Assembly (NCBI GenBank): GCA_039707465.1 | Contig: CM077653.1 | Coordinates: 4,318,184 to 4,382,183 of the forward strand | From: Rhabdophis nuchalis | Lineage: Eukaryota; Chordata; Lepidosauria; Squamata; Natricidae | Direction: 5' to 3' | DNA length: 64,000 nt | Shown: in pieces, positions 33,385-44,518 of the stretch | Layout of the letters: the number at the start of each line of letters is the position of its first letter | Numbering within the stretch: the stretch's first letter is position 1 | Made by a program: the position numbers and the translations under genes | The notes under the pieces: generated by a model | Database searches by the model: none | Seen by the model: the letters and a program-made list of their open reading frames with translations, nothing else | Told to the model about the DNA's origin: nothing

Positions 33385-34173
33385 TCATCTGATTTTCACT
33401 TAGTTCCTCTCAAAACGAATGGAAGTCATCCTCCCTTTGGGGAAGGGCGCCAAATCTCTCCGTGCAGTCTTGATACCTCAAAATCACCAGAGGAGACATT
33501 TTGCAGTCAATCAGCCAGGAATGTTCATCTCCGAGTGGAGAAATATTTGAAAAATGTGGAGAACTTTCTGCTGATGAAAGTTCTAAGAAAGAAAACAGTG
33601 TCATTGAATTCCTTTCCTCTAAAACGCTCTTGTGGTTTTGGACAATTTGGGTCTCCACGTTTGAGGGGAACCTCTGAAGATGGATGTTCAAAGGATGTAG
33701 AGTTTCACACTGATAGAAATGTATCTGATGCCTCAGCATCTGGTATTTAACCGTTACTCTGGTTCCACTCCTTTCTTTGAAGTTTTCAATCTCAAATCTC
33801 TATCTTACATTTCCAGATGATTCTCTTGATTTAATGTTTCATAAGAGTGTTGCCTTGAGCTGATCCATCGCGGATCCTAGGACCAGCCTCTCATGATTCA
33901 TCTCCTTTAGTCCTCCTACAATCTTCCTGTCAGTTAGCCATCTTTCGAGCTGGTCTCTTATTGCCAAGTTTTTGAGGAGTGGAGTGACTGATAGTCTACG
34001 AGTCAATAGCATACATTCTCCAATGAATTGTTTGTTGCCTTGTTGAATGCATGACTTGGGCATGAGTTTGCAAGAAGGTGTTGAGTGATGCCTCCAGTGC
34101 GGATCTGGCCAAGTTCAGAGTTTTGTACAAGCTGTCTGAACTGAACATTCTCTCTTCTTCCGGAGTGCAACCA
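33385..34173. other. unclassified stretch with several open frames
   Basis: About 790 bp between CR1 and a MITE. On the - strand, frames at 33410-33739, 33839-34063 and 34003-34242 are protein-like in composition (for example LLKNLAIRDQLERWL). On the + strand a frame stays open for about 120 codons, ending near 33750. I do not recognise any of them. It could be a decayed retroelement or processed pseudogene, or chance. Confidence 0.3.
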
Positions 34174-34410
34174 GGGGTTGGAATTGAAAAATGTTAGCAA
34201 CCAGTTCTCTGGTTGCTGGGTGGGCGTGGCCATGGTGGGCATGGCCTACTAAGTTTCTTGCACCTCAGTGGGGGAGGGCATTTTCACCCACCCCAGGCTC
34301 CGGAGGCTTTCTGTGAACCTCTGAACCTGAAGACTAGCTGGCTGGCATATGCACAGACATTCAAGGTTTGGTTTGGGCACTCGGTGCCGAAAAGCTTCGC
34401 CATCCCTAGT
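34174..34410. repeat. possible MITE fragment
   Basis: Begins caggggttggaattg and contains 'gctgggtgggcgtggccatg', a phrase shared with hAT MITEs in the window, but no matching right end or duplication was found. Confidence 0.4.
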
Positions 34411-34537
34411 ATAGGATCTCTTTCTTAAGTAGGGGGGTTTGACTGGAAGACTCCCAAGGTCTCTTCCAGCTCTGTTGTTCTGTCATTTTTCTCTCACTGT
34501 TTTCTTGCAGGAGAAAGTAAAACCCTGATGGATTACT

Positions 34538-35102
<565 letters not shown>

Positions 35103-35739
35103 GAACATTAAAACTGTCATGGCCGTTCGCAGGCATGATAACCTGACCAGTTTGCACAATATATACCCAACCAGCTGCTGACTGTCCCGAAATAAATCAA
35201 TGCAAGTTGAATTGGGAACCGAAGGGCCATTATAGCAGCTTGTGGGGTTCAGATGGCCCTCTATCTGCTGCCAGAGGCAATGCCCCCCCCCTCTGTTGGC
35301 CCTTCAGTCCGTTCTATTTCCTCTCTTCCCTCTGCCATCTCTCGACTTCGGTTGCCAACAGCGTGTTAGTATCCTGGCTCCAGCTCAGCTCGAGAACATC
35401 CGTCAGTGTCAGATTCCGACCCCGAGTCCTTCTTCAGATATTTATGCAAGATTAACACCATCCCATCCCGTTGACCCTCCCTTTCTTCCTTTTTAAAAAA
35501 CTGGCTTCCTCTCAAAATTCGGACTTTGTTCCACCTCCCCCCAACCAGCTATCGAGCTCCTCTTTGTCCTGGCAAGGATGTTATCGGATAGTTTGGTTTT
35601 GGCAATCTCTTCCCAAAACTTTGCTGCGGTTTCGGAACGGAAGAATCTGTGAAACCAAGAGAGGAGAGAACGAGGAGAGCATTTCAAAAGGAGAGGGAGA
35701 AAGTCCGTAACGTCACAGGAAGTTAGAGGAAGATTAAAC
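35103..35739. other. intronic DNA, no feature recognised
   Basis: About 640 bp of complex sequence without a recognised repeat or exon. Confidence 0.4.
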
Positions 35740-35746
35740 AAAAGGT

Positions 35747-36110
35747 GAGGGACGCGGTGGCTCAGGGGCTAATACGCTGAGCTTGTCGATCAGAAAGGTC
35801 GGCAGTTCAGAAGTTCGAATCCCTAGCGCCGCGTAACGGAGTGAGCTCCCGTGACTTGTCCCAGCTTCTGCCAACCTAGCAGTTGGAAAGCACATAAAAA
35901 ATGCAAGTAGGAAAATAGGAACCACCTTTGGTGGGAAGGAAACAGCGATCCATGGGCCTTTGGTGTTGAGTCATGCTGGCCACATGACCACGGAGACATC
36001 TTCGGCCAGCGCTGGCTCTTCGGCTTTGAAACGGAGATGAGCACCGCCCCCTAGAGTCCGGAACGACTAGCACATACATGCAAGGGGAACCTTTTACCTT
36101 TCCTTTAAAG
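35747..36110 (+). mobile_element. Sauria-type SINE, full length, sense
   Basis: The head 'gggacgcggtggctcagggg', 'agaagttcgaatccctagcg' is followed by the body 'accacctttggtgggaagga' and the tail 'cccctagagtccggaacgac'. Flanked by aaaaggt (35740-35746 and 36111-36117). Confidence 0.93.
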
Positions 36111-36117
36111 AAAAGGT

Positions 36118-36460
36118 CCAGAGTTAGAAGAAGACAATACAATGACCTTGTCTGGCATCGATGCCCTTGAGTGAAATTTATAGGTTTGTTTATGTCTAGG
36201 ACAAAACTCTCCCAAACTTCTTGTTTTCTTGAAGGACAATTGGGACGGGAGCAGAACGCCATGTCCTATCAAAGTGTTAGGCGTGCATTAAGAAATTGGA
36301 TACCTCTGTAGTCTTTAAAAGTGACCTTGACATTTTGCGTCACAAGGTTGATGTTTGATGCCTATAATATCTGATTTTGTGAGTGTATTTTGCGACACCT
36401 CTCCCATGGTGAATTCTTTAAGTATTTTAGGAAACATCGATCATGCTGCCCACCATTTCC
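36118..36460. other. intronic DNA, no feature recognised
   Basis: Nothing recognised. Confidence 0.45.
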
Positions 36461-36751
36461 TCCCTCTCTCCCTCCCTCTCTCTCTCTCCCTCTCCCTCCA
36501 CCCCTCCCTCTCCCCCGCTCTTTCCAGGGGTAGGTTCCAGCCAGCACTACTGCCAGTTTGCCCCTGTGTGCATGCACAGTCCAATAGAAATTGCTAAACT
36601 AAAAAAACTAAAAAACAAGATGGCAGCACAAACAGCACCAACTGGGGAACCGGTTTGGGGGCGTGGTAGGCCTGGATCGCTACTGGTTCCAGCAGCCCAG
36701 GCCAGTTCAGCTGAACTGGTGCGAACCGGTAGGAATCCACCTCTTTCTCTT

Positions 36752-36785
<34 letters not shown>
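36461..36785. repeat. MITE bracketed by CT-rich tracts
   Basis: CT-rich 36461-36530, then caggggtaggttccagcc at 36535 with interior 'aaaaacaagatggcagcaca' and right end 'ggtaggaatccacctct' near 36744, then (CT)n to 36785. The interior resembles MITEs at 28302 and 52244. Target duplication cannot be defined within the CT tract. Confidence 0.65.
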
Positions 36786-36787
<2 letters not shown>

Positions 36788-37507
36788 CTTCTGTTAATTA
36801 TGTCCTATTTTTTATTTATCTGATTTAATTAAGGCACTAGTTTATGGGGTCTTCTTAATGCCATAAATAATTTGTTAGCTTGAAAATGCTGTATGAATTA
36901 CGGCTGGATCTCCCTTTCGGGATCCAGTGTGAAGGCTCTCCGATAGAACCTGCCTTGAATCGTCCTACAAGAAGCTTTGCAGAACCAGAGCCAGGACAAA
37001 TAATCTCCAACAAGCAAGGGGGATTTGTCATAATGTGCAGTAGATGTACAAGCCAGAGGAATATGAAATACGAATTGTGCCTGGTGATTTGAGACTGCAG
37101 GGTTGAGCAGCATTGACCCTGAGCCTCTCACACTCCACATCAACTTATACCTAAGTGGTGGCATGTGGTGCAATGCTCAGGTTCCATGCAGGACTGCTGA
37201 GCATGGAAGCCACAGATCCGTCTTGAGGGTGCCTTGACTCCTTTCCCTGAAGGTTGTAAGCTGGAGGACTACGGTGGTTTCTACCTTTTGACTTTCCCAA
37301 GGGCTATGGAGTAAAGTCAAGGCAGAAGGTTCTTTCTGATTTCTCAGCAAACTGCTTAGACTAGAGGTGCCCATTTGAAGAGTTGAGGACTTCAACTTCC
37401 AGAATTCTCCAGCCAGCCATGTTGGCTGGGGAATTCTGGGAGTTTGAAATTTTACTTTCTCCGGCAAAAAAAAGAAACACTGAGAAAAATGACTCAACCT
37501 CTTTTTT
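36786..37507. other. intronic DNA with decayed palindromic MITE
   Basis: Mostly unassigned. 37365-37455 has mirrored 'gacttcaacttccagaattc' and 'gaattctgggagtttgaaat' around 'cagccagccatgttggctgg', a decayed relative of the 21143 element. Confidence 0.5.
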
Positions 37508-38002
37508 TATAGTGTGGTGACCAAAACTGGATTCAGTACTCTAGGTGTAGTCCTACTAGCCATGCCCAGTTCCTGCAACCGTTCATTGTATGTTTGAGCC
37601 TCCTGTCCCCTCATCATCCTGGTTGCTCTTCTCTGCACTCTTTCGAGTCTCAACATCTTTTTTATAGTGTGGTGACCAAAACTGTACTCTTAAGTGTGGT
37701 CTTACTAAGGCTTTATAGAGTGGGATTAGTACCTCTCTTGATCTTGATTGTATCTCTCTGTTAAGCAATTTAGGATAACATTGGCTTTTTTGGCTGCGGC
37801 TGCACACTGTTGGCTCCTATTTAATTGGTTGTCCACTAAGACTCCAAGATCCCTCTCACAGTCACTGCTATTGAGTCTGGTTTCACACAATTTATATGTG
37901 TACTTTTGGTTTTTCTTACCTAAGGATAGGACTTTACTTTTCTCTACGTTGAATTTTGTTTTGTTAGATAGAGGCCACGGTTCAAGTTTGTTCAACTCCA
38001 TC
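37508..38002 (-). repeat. CR1/L3-type LINE fragment (internal part)
   Basis: Antisense CR1 lacking the 3' terminus. - strand frames: [33 protein letters not shown] and the WPLSNKTKFNVEKSKVL block. The first 150 bp appear partly duplicated ('gtggtgaccaaaactgg' occurs twice, at 37513 and 37670). Confidence 0.9.
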
Positions 38003-38010
38003 TTCTAATC

Positions 38011-38128
38011 CAGGGGTCTCCAAACTTTGCAACTTTAAGTCTGAAGGACTTCAGCTCCCAAAGCTGGCTGGAGAATTCTGGGAGCTGAAGTCCTTCAGAC
38101 TTAAAGTTGCAAAGGTTGGAGACCCCTG
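38011..38128. mobile_element. palindromic hAT MITE
   Basis: 118 bp; ends caggggtctccaaactttgc and 'gttggagacccctg', arms complementary around 'aaagctggctggagaattc'. Perfect 8-bp duplication ttctaatc (38003-38010, 38129-38136), nnnTAnnn type. Confidence 0.93.
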
Positions 38129-38136
38129 TTCTAATC

Positions 38137-38492
38137 TATTCCTGCCCTTCACCAGAGTTCCTGATCTCTGTCATTTTCTCACAGCTTCTTCCTGCACGGG
38201 GTCCCATGACCTTGTGTCCAAGATGAATGCATTTAAAAATAAATAAATAAAGTAATATAAATTGCTGCAGTGCCCTTTACTAACAGCATAGAGTTGCAGA
38301 TTTGTCAAGGCATCAAACAGCTCGCCTTCCCTTCCCCTGATTGATTAATGTGCTCTTTCATTAATATTAATATTATCGGTAATATAATATTAATGATTTT
38401 AAATTAGCTCAACAAATGCACCATCGTGGAAAACCTGCTTGGCCGAGTGTAATTATTTGTGATGAAAATTTTAAAACAGAATAATTGGGAGA
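38137..38492. other. intronic DNA, no feature recognised
   Basis: Includes an AT-rich palindrome-like piece 'ttaatattaatattatcggt' near 38363; nothing else recognised. Confidence 0.4.
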
Positions 38493-38500
38493 ATTGGGAG

Positions 38501-38852
38501 CATAACAGCGAGGCAGTGGCTAAGATGCTGAGCTTGTTGATCAGAAAGGTCAGCAGTTCGGTGGTTCGAATCCCCAGCGCCGCGTAACGGAGTGAGCTCC
38601 CGTGACTTCTCCCAGCTTCTGCCAACCTAGCAGTTCGAAAGCATGTAAAAAATGCAAGTAGAAAAACAGGAACCACCTTTGGTGGGAAGGGAACAGCGCT
38701 CCATGCTCCTTTGGTATTGAGTCATGCTGGCCACATGGCCACGGAGACGTCTTTGGATAGCCCTGGCCCTTCAGCTTAGAAATGGAGATGTTCACCGCCC
38801 CCTAGAGTCGGGAACAACTAGCAAATCTGTGCAAGGGGAACCTTTACCTTTC
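38501..38852 (+). mobile_element. Sauria-type SINE, sense
   Basis: Head degraded ('cgaggcagtggctaagatgc'), then 'ggttcgaatccccagcgccg', body and tail 'cccctagagtcgggaacaac'. Flanked by attgggag (38493-38500 and 38853-38860). Confidence 0.92.
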
Positions 38853-38860
38853 ATTGGGAG

Positions 38861-39529
38861 AAGTTGACAAGCAAACCTTCATCCTACTGAATTTTGCACG
38901 ATGGATCCATCATGCAATGTGAGATGGCTGGAAGATGCTGCAGCTGGGAACTTTGATTGGGAAAGCATTTAAGGACAAATGTTTGGAGTTGGATTGACAG
39001 TTCAGGTCTCTTTGTCGGGGGTAGGTGGGGGGTGTAAATATTCTCCCCAAATTCAACAATTCGAGAAGGTTTTCTCTTAAGGTTTTCTCATCCCTTCTTT
39101 TCACTTCAAACTGACTCAGAAAATCAAATCAGAGCCATTCAATAGTTCAAATCAAAGCATCAAATCAGATGTAATTGCCTAAATAGGTTGGAATGGTCAG
39201 AGCAATAATCTCAGTTGAAACAATGATTGGATTTGAACTAAATCGGAGCTGATCTGCAAAGCTTTTGCAATCCCCCACGGAAATTTTGTCCTACGTTTCT
39301 TTTGTTCCCTGCGACAGTCAACAAGCTCTCAGCAAGTTATGCTCAAACCATTAAAACACACCTGGTGTAACGCAACATAAGGAAGCCCTCGTTTAAAAAA
39401 AAGAATAAAAAGTTGAAACGGTAAAATAAATATAGTGGAAACAATCAACCGAATAATGAAGGGAAAGGATTGGTAGCATTTAAGGATCAAAAGCCCATTT
39501 AAAGTCATTTTTTTTCTAAGGTCTAGACC
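38861..39529. other. intronic DNA, no feature recognised
   Basis: About 670 bp with no recognised repeat or exon. Confidence 0.4.
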
Positions 39530-39855
39530 AGAGGTTCCCAAACTCGGCAACTTTAAGACTTGTGGACTTCAACTCCCAGAAATCTCCAGCCAGGTCTGCT
39601 TTCGCTTCTCATCCAAGGAGCTTCTTCAGCTCTGACTGGAAGGTGGGGAATGGAAGGATTGATCTTCCTTGCAGACAGTGGTCCTTTGCATCCTTTTAGA
39701 GAGCTCTTGAGGCCACTTGGAGGTTTACCTGTGTCCTCAGAGTCACCTGAGTGGTGCAAATGGTTCCTGTAGTCTGCGATTTTTCCTCTGGGAATCCATT
39801 CCTACTCCCACACCATACCTAGGGTGTCCATCCCAAATTGCATAGCTAAAAGTCT
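39530..39855. repeat. chimeric repeat: half palindromic MITE plus foldback fragment
   Basis: 39530-39590 is one arm of the 'gacttcaactcccagaa' palindromic MITE. From 39594 the foldback family follows ('cttctcatccaaggagcttc', 'ttgcatccttttagagagct', 'ggtgtccatcccaaattgca'), here with the 'ttttagag' site uninterrupted. Confidence 0.65.
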
Positions 39856-40240
39856 GTAGAGATTCTCAGTCATTCAGGTCATGGATGTCCCAAAGGTGCT
39901 TTTTCAGGAGGTAACTGGACTTTTTGGTTTTTTCTTTGAAGATGTTTCACCTTTGATCCAAGAAGCTTCTTCAGCTCTGAGTGGATGGTGGGGAATGGAA
40001 GGACTGATATTCCTTGCAGACAGCTGGTCATTTGCATCCTTTTAGAACAGTGGTGGGTTTCAAAAAATTTTAGAACCTACTCTGTAGGTGTGTCCTGTTT
40101 TGTGGGCGTGGCTTGGCAGTCATGTGACAGGATGGGAGTGGCCACCTTTTAAAATGTGGTGAAACTCATTTAACAACGCTCTTGCTTAGCAACCAAAATT
40201 TTGGACTCAATTGTGATGATAAATTCTTTCTTTATTTCCT

Positions 40241-40272
<32 letters not shown>

Positions 40273-40278
40273 TTTCTC

Positions 40279-40312
<34 letters not shown>

Positions 40313-40885
40313 CTTTCTTCCTTCCCTCCCTTCCCTTCCCGTTGGGTCACTGGCAGCGGCGGGCCAGATTTACTTCCAGGTACGCCGGTGGAACCCCTTC
40401 TCACCGGTTCTCTAAATTTCACCAACCGGCTCTCGCGAGTAGGTGCGAGCCTGCAGAAACCCACCCCTGTTTTAGAGGGTCGTTGAGGCCACTAGGAGGT
40501 TTATTTGTGTCCTCTGGGTCATCCGAATGGTGCTTCTGGTTCCTGTGGTCTGCTACAGACTTTCAGCTGTGCAATTTGGGATGGACACCCTTGGAACGGT
40601 GTGGGAGTAGGAATGGATTTCCAGAGACAAAATGGCGGACCGCAGGAACCATTTGCCTCACTCCGGTGACCCTGAGGACACAGATAAACCTCCAGGTGGC
40701 CTCAACGACCCTCTCTAAGGATGCAAATGACCAGCTGGTCTGCAAGGAGCATCAATCCTTCCATTCCCCCACCATCCAGTCAGAGCTGAAGAAGCTTCTT
40801 GGATGGGAAGAGAAACTCTTCAAAGAAAATACTTTGAAGAAAGTCCAGTTGCCTCTTGAAAAAGCACCTTTGGGATTGACCCAGG
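39856..40885. repeat. large foldback element, arms about 230 bp, hosting an hAT
   Basis: The left arm ('ggtgctttttcaggaggtaa', 'ccaagaagcttcttcagctc', 'gcagacagctggtcatttgc') is mirrored by the right arm ('caaatgaccagctggtctgc', 'cagagctgaagaagcttctt', 'gaaaaagcacctttgggatt'). The centre includes 'gcaatttgggatggacaccc'. It is interrupted by an hAT MITE at 40048-40469. The 260-residue frame crossing it is a repeat shadow. Confidence 0.85.
40048..40469. mobile_element. hAT MITE with (CTTT)n core, reverse copy of 27879
   Basis: 422 bp, ends cagtggtgggtttc / gaaacccacccctg, flanked by ttttagaa (40040-40047) and ttttagag (40470-40477). The interior is the reverse complement of 27879-28298, including 'ggactcaattgtgatgataa'. 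The CTTT/CT microsatellite covers about 40225-40340. Confidence 0.93.
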
Positions 40886-41335
40886 TGCTCCCCACCTGGC
40901 AGGTCAAAATTAACATGGGCAAGGTGATCCTTCAGCCCCAAGCCATGGATGTCTTGAAAGGTCAAAAAACAGCAGCAGCTTAAATCGTCCTTAGACGCGG
41001 ATAGGAATTAGCGCGAGGGCCCGGAGCGCTGGTGTTACGTGCCTGTATTGGCAAGTACCTGCCCATCGTTTGGCCATCGCACTCCGGACTAATGGAGGCT
41101 TCTGTGTGGCCTTTAATGTCTCTGAGATACGACGTCTCATAAAATCTAAGAATGCTGAGCAATTATTCATCCAACCTTTTTGCTGGAGGCAGAATCCGCT
41201 GCAGCATTTCAGTCCGATGACGATCCCGCTTCGGTTTGAAGAATAAGAAGGACTTCATTTCTTAGCAGCGCAAAAAAAAAAATACACCTCGCCTTTTAGG
41301 AAACTGATGGTTCCTTGTCTTGATGGAAGATAATA
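40886..41335. other. intronic DNA, CpG-containing, no feature recognised
   Basis: 40980-41240 is richer in CpG than the surroundings ('cttagacgcggataggaatt', 'gcgcgagggcccggagcgct'). No promoter motif or conserved frame could be identified. Confidence 0.35.
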
Positions 41336-41550
41336 TTTGTAGCTCAGGGTCCTCGGGGTTCCCTGAGCTTGGTCGTTTTCTCGCAGACGTTTCATTACCC
41401 AGCTAAGTAACATCATCAGTGCTAGAAGGGAGGGGTGTTTGTGGAGAGAAAGAGGAGGAGGAGGAGGAGGGCGCCTATGGGGTCCGCCTTGAGTCGTCCT
41501 GGGCGAATAGGCGGCCATATAAATTCCCTAAATAAATAAATACATTTCTA
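41336..41550 (+). repeat. foldback half-copy followed by LINE tail
   Basis: 41340-41430 is one arm of the 6848-7040 foldback family ('gagcttggtcgttttctcgc', 'aacatcatcagtgctag'). 41480-41550 is an L2-like 3' end: 'ttgagtcgtcctgggcgaat', then 'ataaattccctaaataaata'. Confidence 0.65.
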
Positions 41551-41596
41551 GTCTGTTGTGAGAAACAAGTAATCGTTTTCTCTTTTTCCCTTTCAG

Positions 41597-41762
41597 GTTC
41601 CTCATTTCAAGGTTGCTCCGGAAGAGTTCCTCAAACTTCAGTTCCAGAGATTCACAACTTTGAACCTCCATCCTAGCAACACGGACATCAGTGTCGCCGT
41701 GGCTGGGATCTTGAATTTCTTCAACTGCACCACTGCCTGCCTCATCTGTGCCAAAGCTGAAT
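41597..41762 (+). CDS. GRIK4: GRIK4 internal coding exon (amino-terminal domain)
   Basis: 166-bp exon after a 9475-bp intron. Phase 0 start: [19 protein letters not shown], then [36 protein letters not shown] and the first base of a Cys codon finished at 57211. This is the continuation of lobe 1 of the ligand-independent amino-terminal domain. HPSNTDIS and [16 protein letters not shown] identify GRIK4 rather than GRIK5. NCT is a possible N-glycosylation site. The acceptor is strong ('ttctctttttccctttcag') and the donor is gtaaga. Against human, as remembered, FLKL replaces FVKF. Intron phase and length fit the other exons. Confidence 0.97.
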
Positions 41763-41943
41763 GTAAGACCCGTCATTTAAGCCCCCCGCCCCACCCCACC
41801 CATCAGTAAACGTTTTTGTTTTTGGCCAAAAAACTTTTTGCTTTAAAACAAGTCCACCACATAGGATGAAATGTGCCCGTTTTTTTTTAAATTACATTTC
41901 CAATATTGGCTAGCCATATTTTTAAAACATTTTAGCTAATCTA
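41763..41943. other. intron start, no feature recognised
   Basis: C-rich run after the donor, then AT-rich sequence leading to a SINE. Nothing else. Confidence 0.5.
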
Positions 41944-42140
41944 GGTAAAGCTAAAGGTTCCCCTCGCACAGATGTGCTAGCCTTTCCTGACTCCAGGGGG
42001 CGGTGCTCATCTCCGTTTCAAAGCCGAAGAGCCAGCGCTGTCCGAAGACGTCTCCGTGATCATGTGGCCGGCATGACCAAATGCCGAAGGTGCACGGAAC
42101 CCTGTTCCCTTCCCACCAAAGGCGGTTCCTATAATTCAGT
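41944..42140 (-). repeat. Sauria-type SINE, truncated, antisense
   Basis: Contains only the 3' half in reverse: 'aaaggttcccctcgcacaga', 'cagggggcggtgctcatctc', 'gtgatcatgtggccggcatg' and 'ttcccaccaaaggcggttcc'. The tRNA-like head is missing. Confidence 0.9.
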
Positions 42141-42181
42141 GCATTGCACACAGAAGGCCATAAAAATGGATTAATTCAGTT

Positions 42182-42545
42182 AACAGAGTTGGAAGGGACC
42201 TTGTAGGTCATCTAGTCCAACCTCCCACCCAAGCAGGAGACTCGACACCATTTCTGACAAATGGCAGTCCAGTCTCTTCTTGAAAGACTCCAGGGATGAA
42301 GCTCCCACAACTTCTGAAGGCGACTTCTGTCCCATGGGTTGATTGTTCTCACTGTCAGAAAATTTATCCTTATTTCCAGGTTGAATCTCTCCTTGGTCAG
42401 TTTCCATCCATTATTCCTTGTCTGGCCTTTGGGTGCCTTGGAAAATAGCTTGACCCCCTCCTCTCTGGGGCAGCCCCTTCAATATTGGAGGACTGCTCTC
42501 ATGTCTCCCCTGGTCCTTCCCTTTCCTAGACTAGCCATGCTCAAG
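42182..42545 (-). repeat. CR1/L3-type LINE 3' fragment
   Basis: Antisense: 'cagagttggaagggaccttg', 'ctgtcagaaaatttatcctt', 'gcttgaccccctcctctctg'. Same divergent subtype as the copies at 424, 60625 and 62850 (subtype marker 'gaagctcccacaacttctga'). Confidence 0.92.
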
Positions 42546-42969
42546 TATATGATATGAAATCAGACAACCTGCGAATGGCCCAGATGTGAAACTGGGTTTC
42601 TAACTCTGGCTGCCATCCAGATCCTTTTACTATAAACTCTGGATGGCTACAAGGATATACTTTTGCCCCAGATTTCTCTAATGGAAGGCAGCCTGTTTTT
42701 TTTTCTCCTTTTGAACTCTGCCTGTTTTTCCTTGACCTCTAGTTCATCGCTCACTTTGCAGGCTTTGGGAAATATCTAGCTATTTCTTCATTACTAATGG
42801 TTGAGAAGAATGGATGACATTTAAGAGGACAATTGGAAGGAAGGGAGCAGTTATCTCCCTTGTTTCATTGACCCCGTGTTAAGGTCCCTGCTACTCCGTA
42901 GCCTTTTACAAGAAAAACACCATCTCGCTTGTTCTTGATCTATATTTCTCTCCAGCTAAAAGCCCTCAT
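42546..42969. other. intronic DNA, no feature recognised
   Basis: About 420 bp; no repeat recognised. Confidence 0.4.
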
Positions 42970-43537
42970 GGCAGTCCAGTATCAACAATATAGCCGACCA
43001 TTTCACAAAGGCACAGGGTGCTATTAAGCATAAAGAAAGTTATAACAGATATGGACTAAAATTGTAAATATATATTGGCTACCCAAAGGGGAGACTGTTA
43101 GTAGTAGATTCCTAGTGTTGGGTAGGCAATATATAATACCATGATGCCAAATGGTCATTGTTGCTTTAAGGATGTTTGAATGCAATTAGAGACTGTAATT
43201 ATCTCCACAATAAGAGGAAGTCAGGAGAGCCCATATTCTCTCTCTGCGCTCGATAGCTCTGCTGATTGCTCTCTGCTCACTGTGACTGACTGAAGGAAGA
43301 AGGAAGAATCGTAGATTGTGACTGTAAGCAATTGTTTCCTTGTTAAGGACTTTGTTTGACTCACTATATACTATCACTGCTTGTGAAGCAGTAATTCAGT
43401 TTTACAACACCAGTAAAGCTACTTGCTTTTTACTAACAGTGTCTGATATACTATTTGTGTGTTTACTAGCAATGTTTCTCTAGCTGCACATTCCGCTGCA
43501 CAACTTTTCTGTCTCCCAACGGAGATATCCCCCAACA
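42970..43537 (+). mobile_element. Ty1/copia-type retrotransposon 3' end with 3' LTR
   Basis: The frame at 42984-43067 reads NNIADHFTKAQGAIKHKESY and then NRYGLKL followed by a stop. This matches the RNase H C-terminus of copia polyproteins (ADxFTKAL...YxxxxGL). A polypurine tract 'aaaggggagac' at 43085-43095 precedes an LTR running from TGTTAG (43096) to CCCAACA (43537), 442 bp with TG...CA ends. The rest of the element is absent or deleted upstream. Confidence 0.85.
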
Positions 43538-43577
43538 AATATGCTTTTTTTTAATGGAGATCCTCAATCATTCAAAT

Positions 43578-43981
43578 TGTCAGGGGTTCCAAGTAATACC
43601 CCCATAGCAAACAAAACTCAAGAGGCAGGTAGATTCCTCAGAGAATAGTTTTATTGGATGTATAACCAATTTCGTTGTAAACAAGTACAATGACAATAAA
43701 GATTATACTTAACTCATATTGGCACAGTTCTGGTGAAAACCGACTCTGAATATTCCTGCGGTTTTCACCTAATTAAAAGTAAAAGTTTTCCCCCTTTCCC
43801 AAACAATCGGTCACATGGTCCAATCAGGGTGCCATCGGGTTGCCTGGTAACGTCACTCCTCCCTCTCTGACCAGGTGTGAGAATGACCTTGGTTCCCAGG
43901 AGAAAATATTTTGTTTTGCCTACAAAACCCCAGTTATCTCTATTCCCCCTCTCCCTATGCCTCAGCTCCAATGTGGCGACA
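43578..43981 (-). mobile_element. LTR-like repeat, probable solo LTR
   Basis: 404 bp; the - strand begins TGTCGCCACATTGGAGC and ends AACCCCTGACA, with an AATAAA signal about 100 bp from the end (opposite 'gttttattggatgtat'). It looks like a retroviral or gypsy-type LTR; class not determined. No clean target duplication was found, so the call is moderate. Confidence 0.6.
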
Positions 43982-44025
43982 CTGGAGATTCAAAATGACC
44001 TTGGTCAGGTCAGCTTCAGGGTTGA

Positions 44026-44262
44026 GCGCAGGTCATGGTTATCCCAAAGGTGCTTTCTCAAAAGGGCAGCTGGACTTTCTCTGTTTTTGCTTCAGGACGT
44101 TTCGCTTCTCCTCCAAGAAGCTTCTTTTGTTCTGAGTTCAGAACTGTCTGAACACTCAGAACGGAGGAAGCTTCTTGGAGGAGAAGTGGAACATCTTCAG
44201 TGGAAAGCAAAGAAAGTCCAGTTGCCTTTTGAGAAAGCACCTTTGGGCCCAACCCATCAAGC
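44026..44262. repeat. foldback repeat, compact copy
   Basis: The left arm 'ggtgctttctcaaaagggca' and 'tctcctccaagaagcttctt' is mirrored by 'gaagcttcttggaggagaag' and 'ccttttgagaaagcaccttt'. The central palindrome 'gttctgagttcagaac' has only a short loop. Same family as 39856. Confidence 0.85.
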
Positions 44263-44280
44263 AATCGGGGAATGTTTCAC

Positions 44281-44518
44281 GAGCCGTGGTGGCGCAGTGG
44301 TTAGAGCGTAGTACTGCAGGCTACTTCTGCTGATTGCCGGCAGTCTGGCAGATCAAATCTCACCAGGATCAAGGCGGACTCAGCCTTCCATCCTTCCGAG
44401 GCAGGTAAAATGAGGATCCAGATTGTTGGGGGGCAAGAGGCTGACTCTGTAAACTGCTTAGAGAGGGCTGTGAAGCACTGTGAAGCGGTATATAAGTCTA
44501 AGGGCTAATGCTAAGTTG
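44281..44518 (+). repeat. tRNA-derived SINE, sense, full length
   Basis: Head 'gagccgtggtggcgcagtgg', 'gtactgcaggctacttctgc', body 'gactcagccttccatccttc' and tail 'gaagcggtatataagtctaa'. It runs into a GGAA microsatellite at its 3' end. Confidence 0.9.

Noticed and set aside
40201..40983. 260-codon open frame on the + strand
   Set aside because: It runs through an hAT MITE with a CTTT microsatellite and the right arm of a foldback repeat; no coherent protein family.
40980..41240. CpG-rich patch as a promoter or CpG island
   Set aside because: Too short and only mildly enriched; no TATA, initiator or first-exon signal seen.
44281..44518. Functional tRNA gene from the A/B-box-like head
   Set aside because: The head belongs to a multi-copy SINE; no cloverleaf with intact acceptor stem could be drawn.
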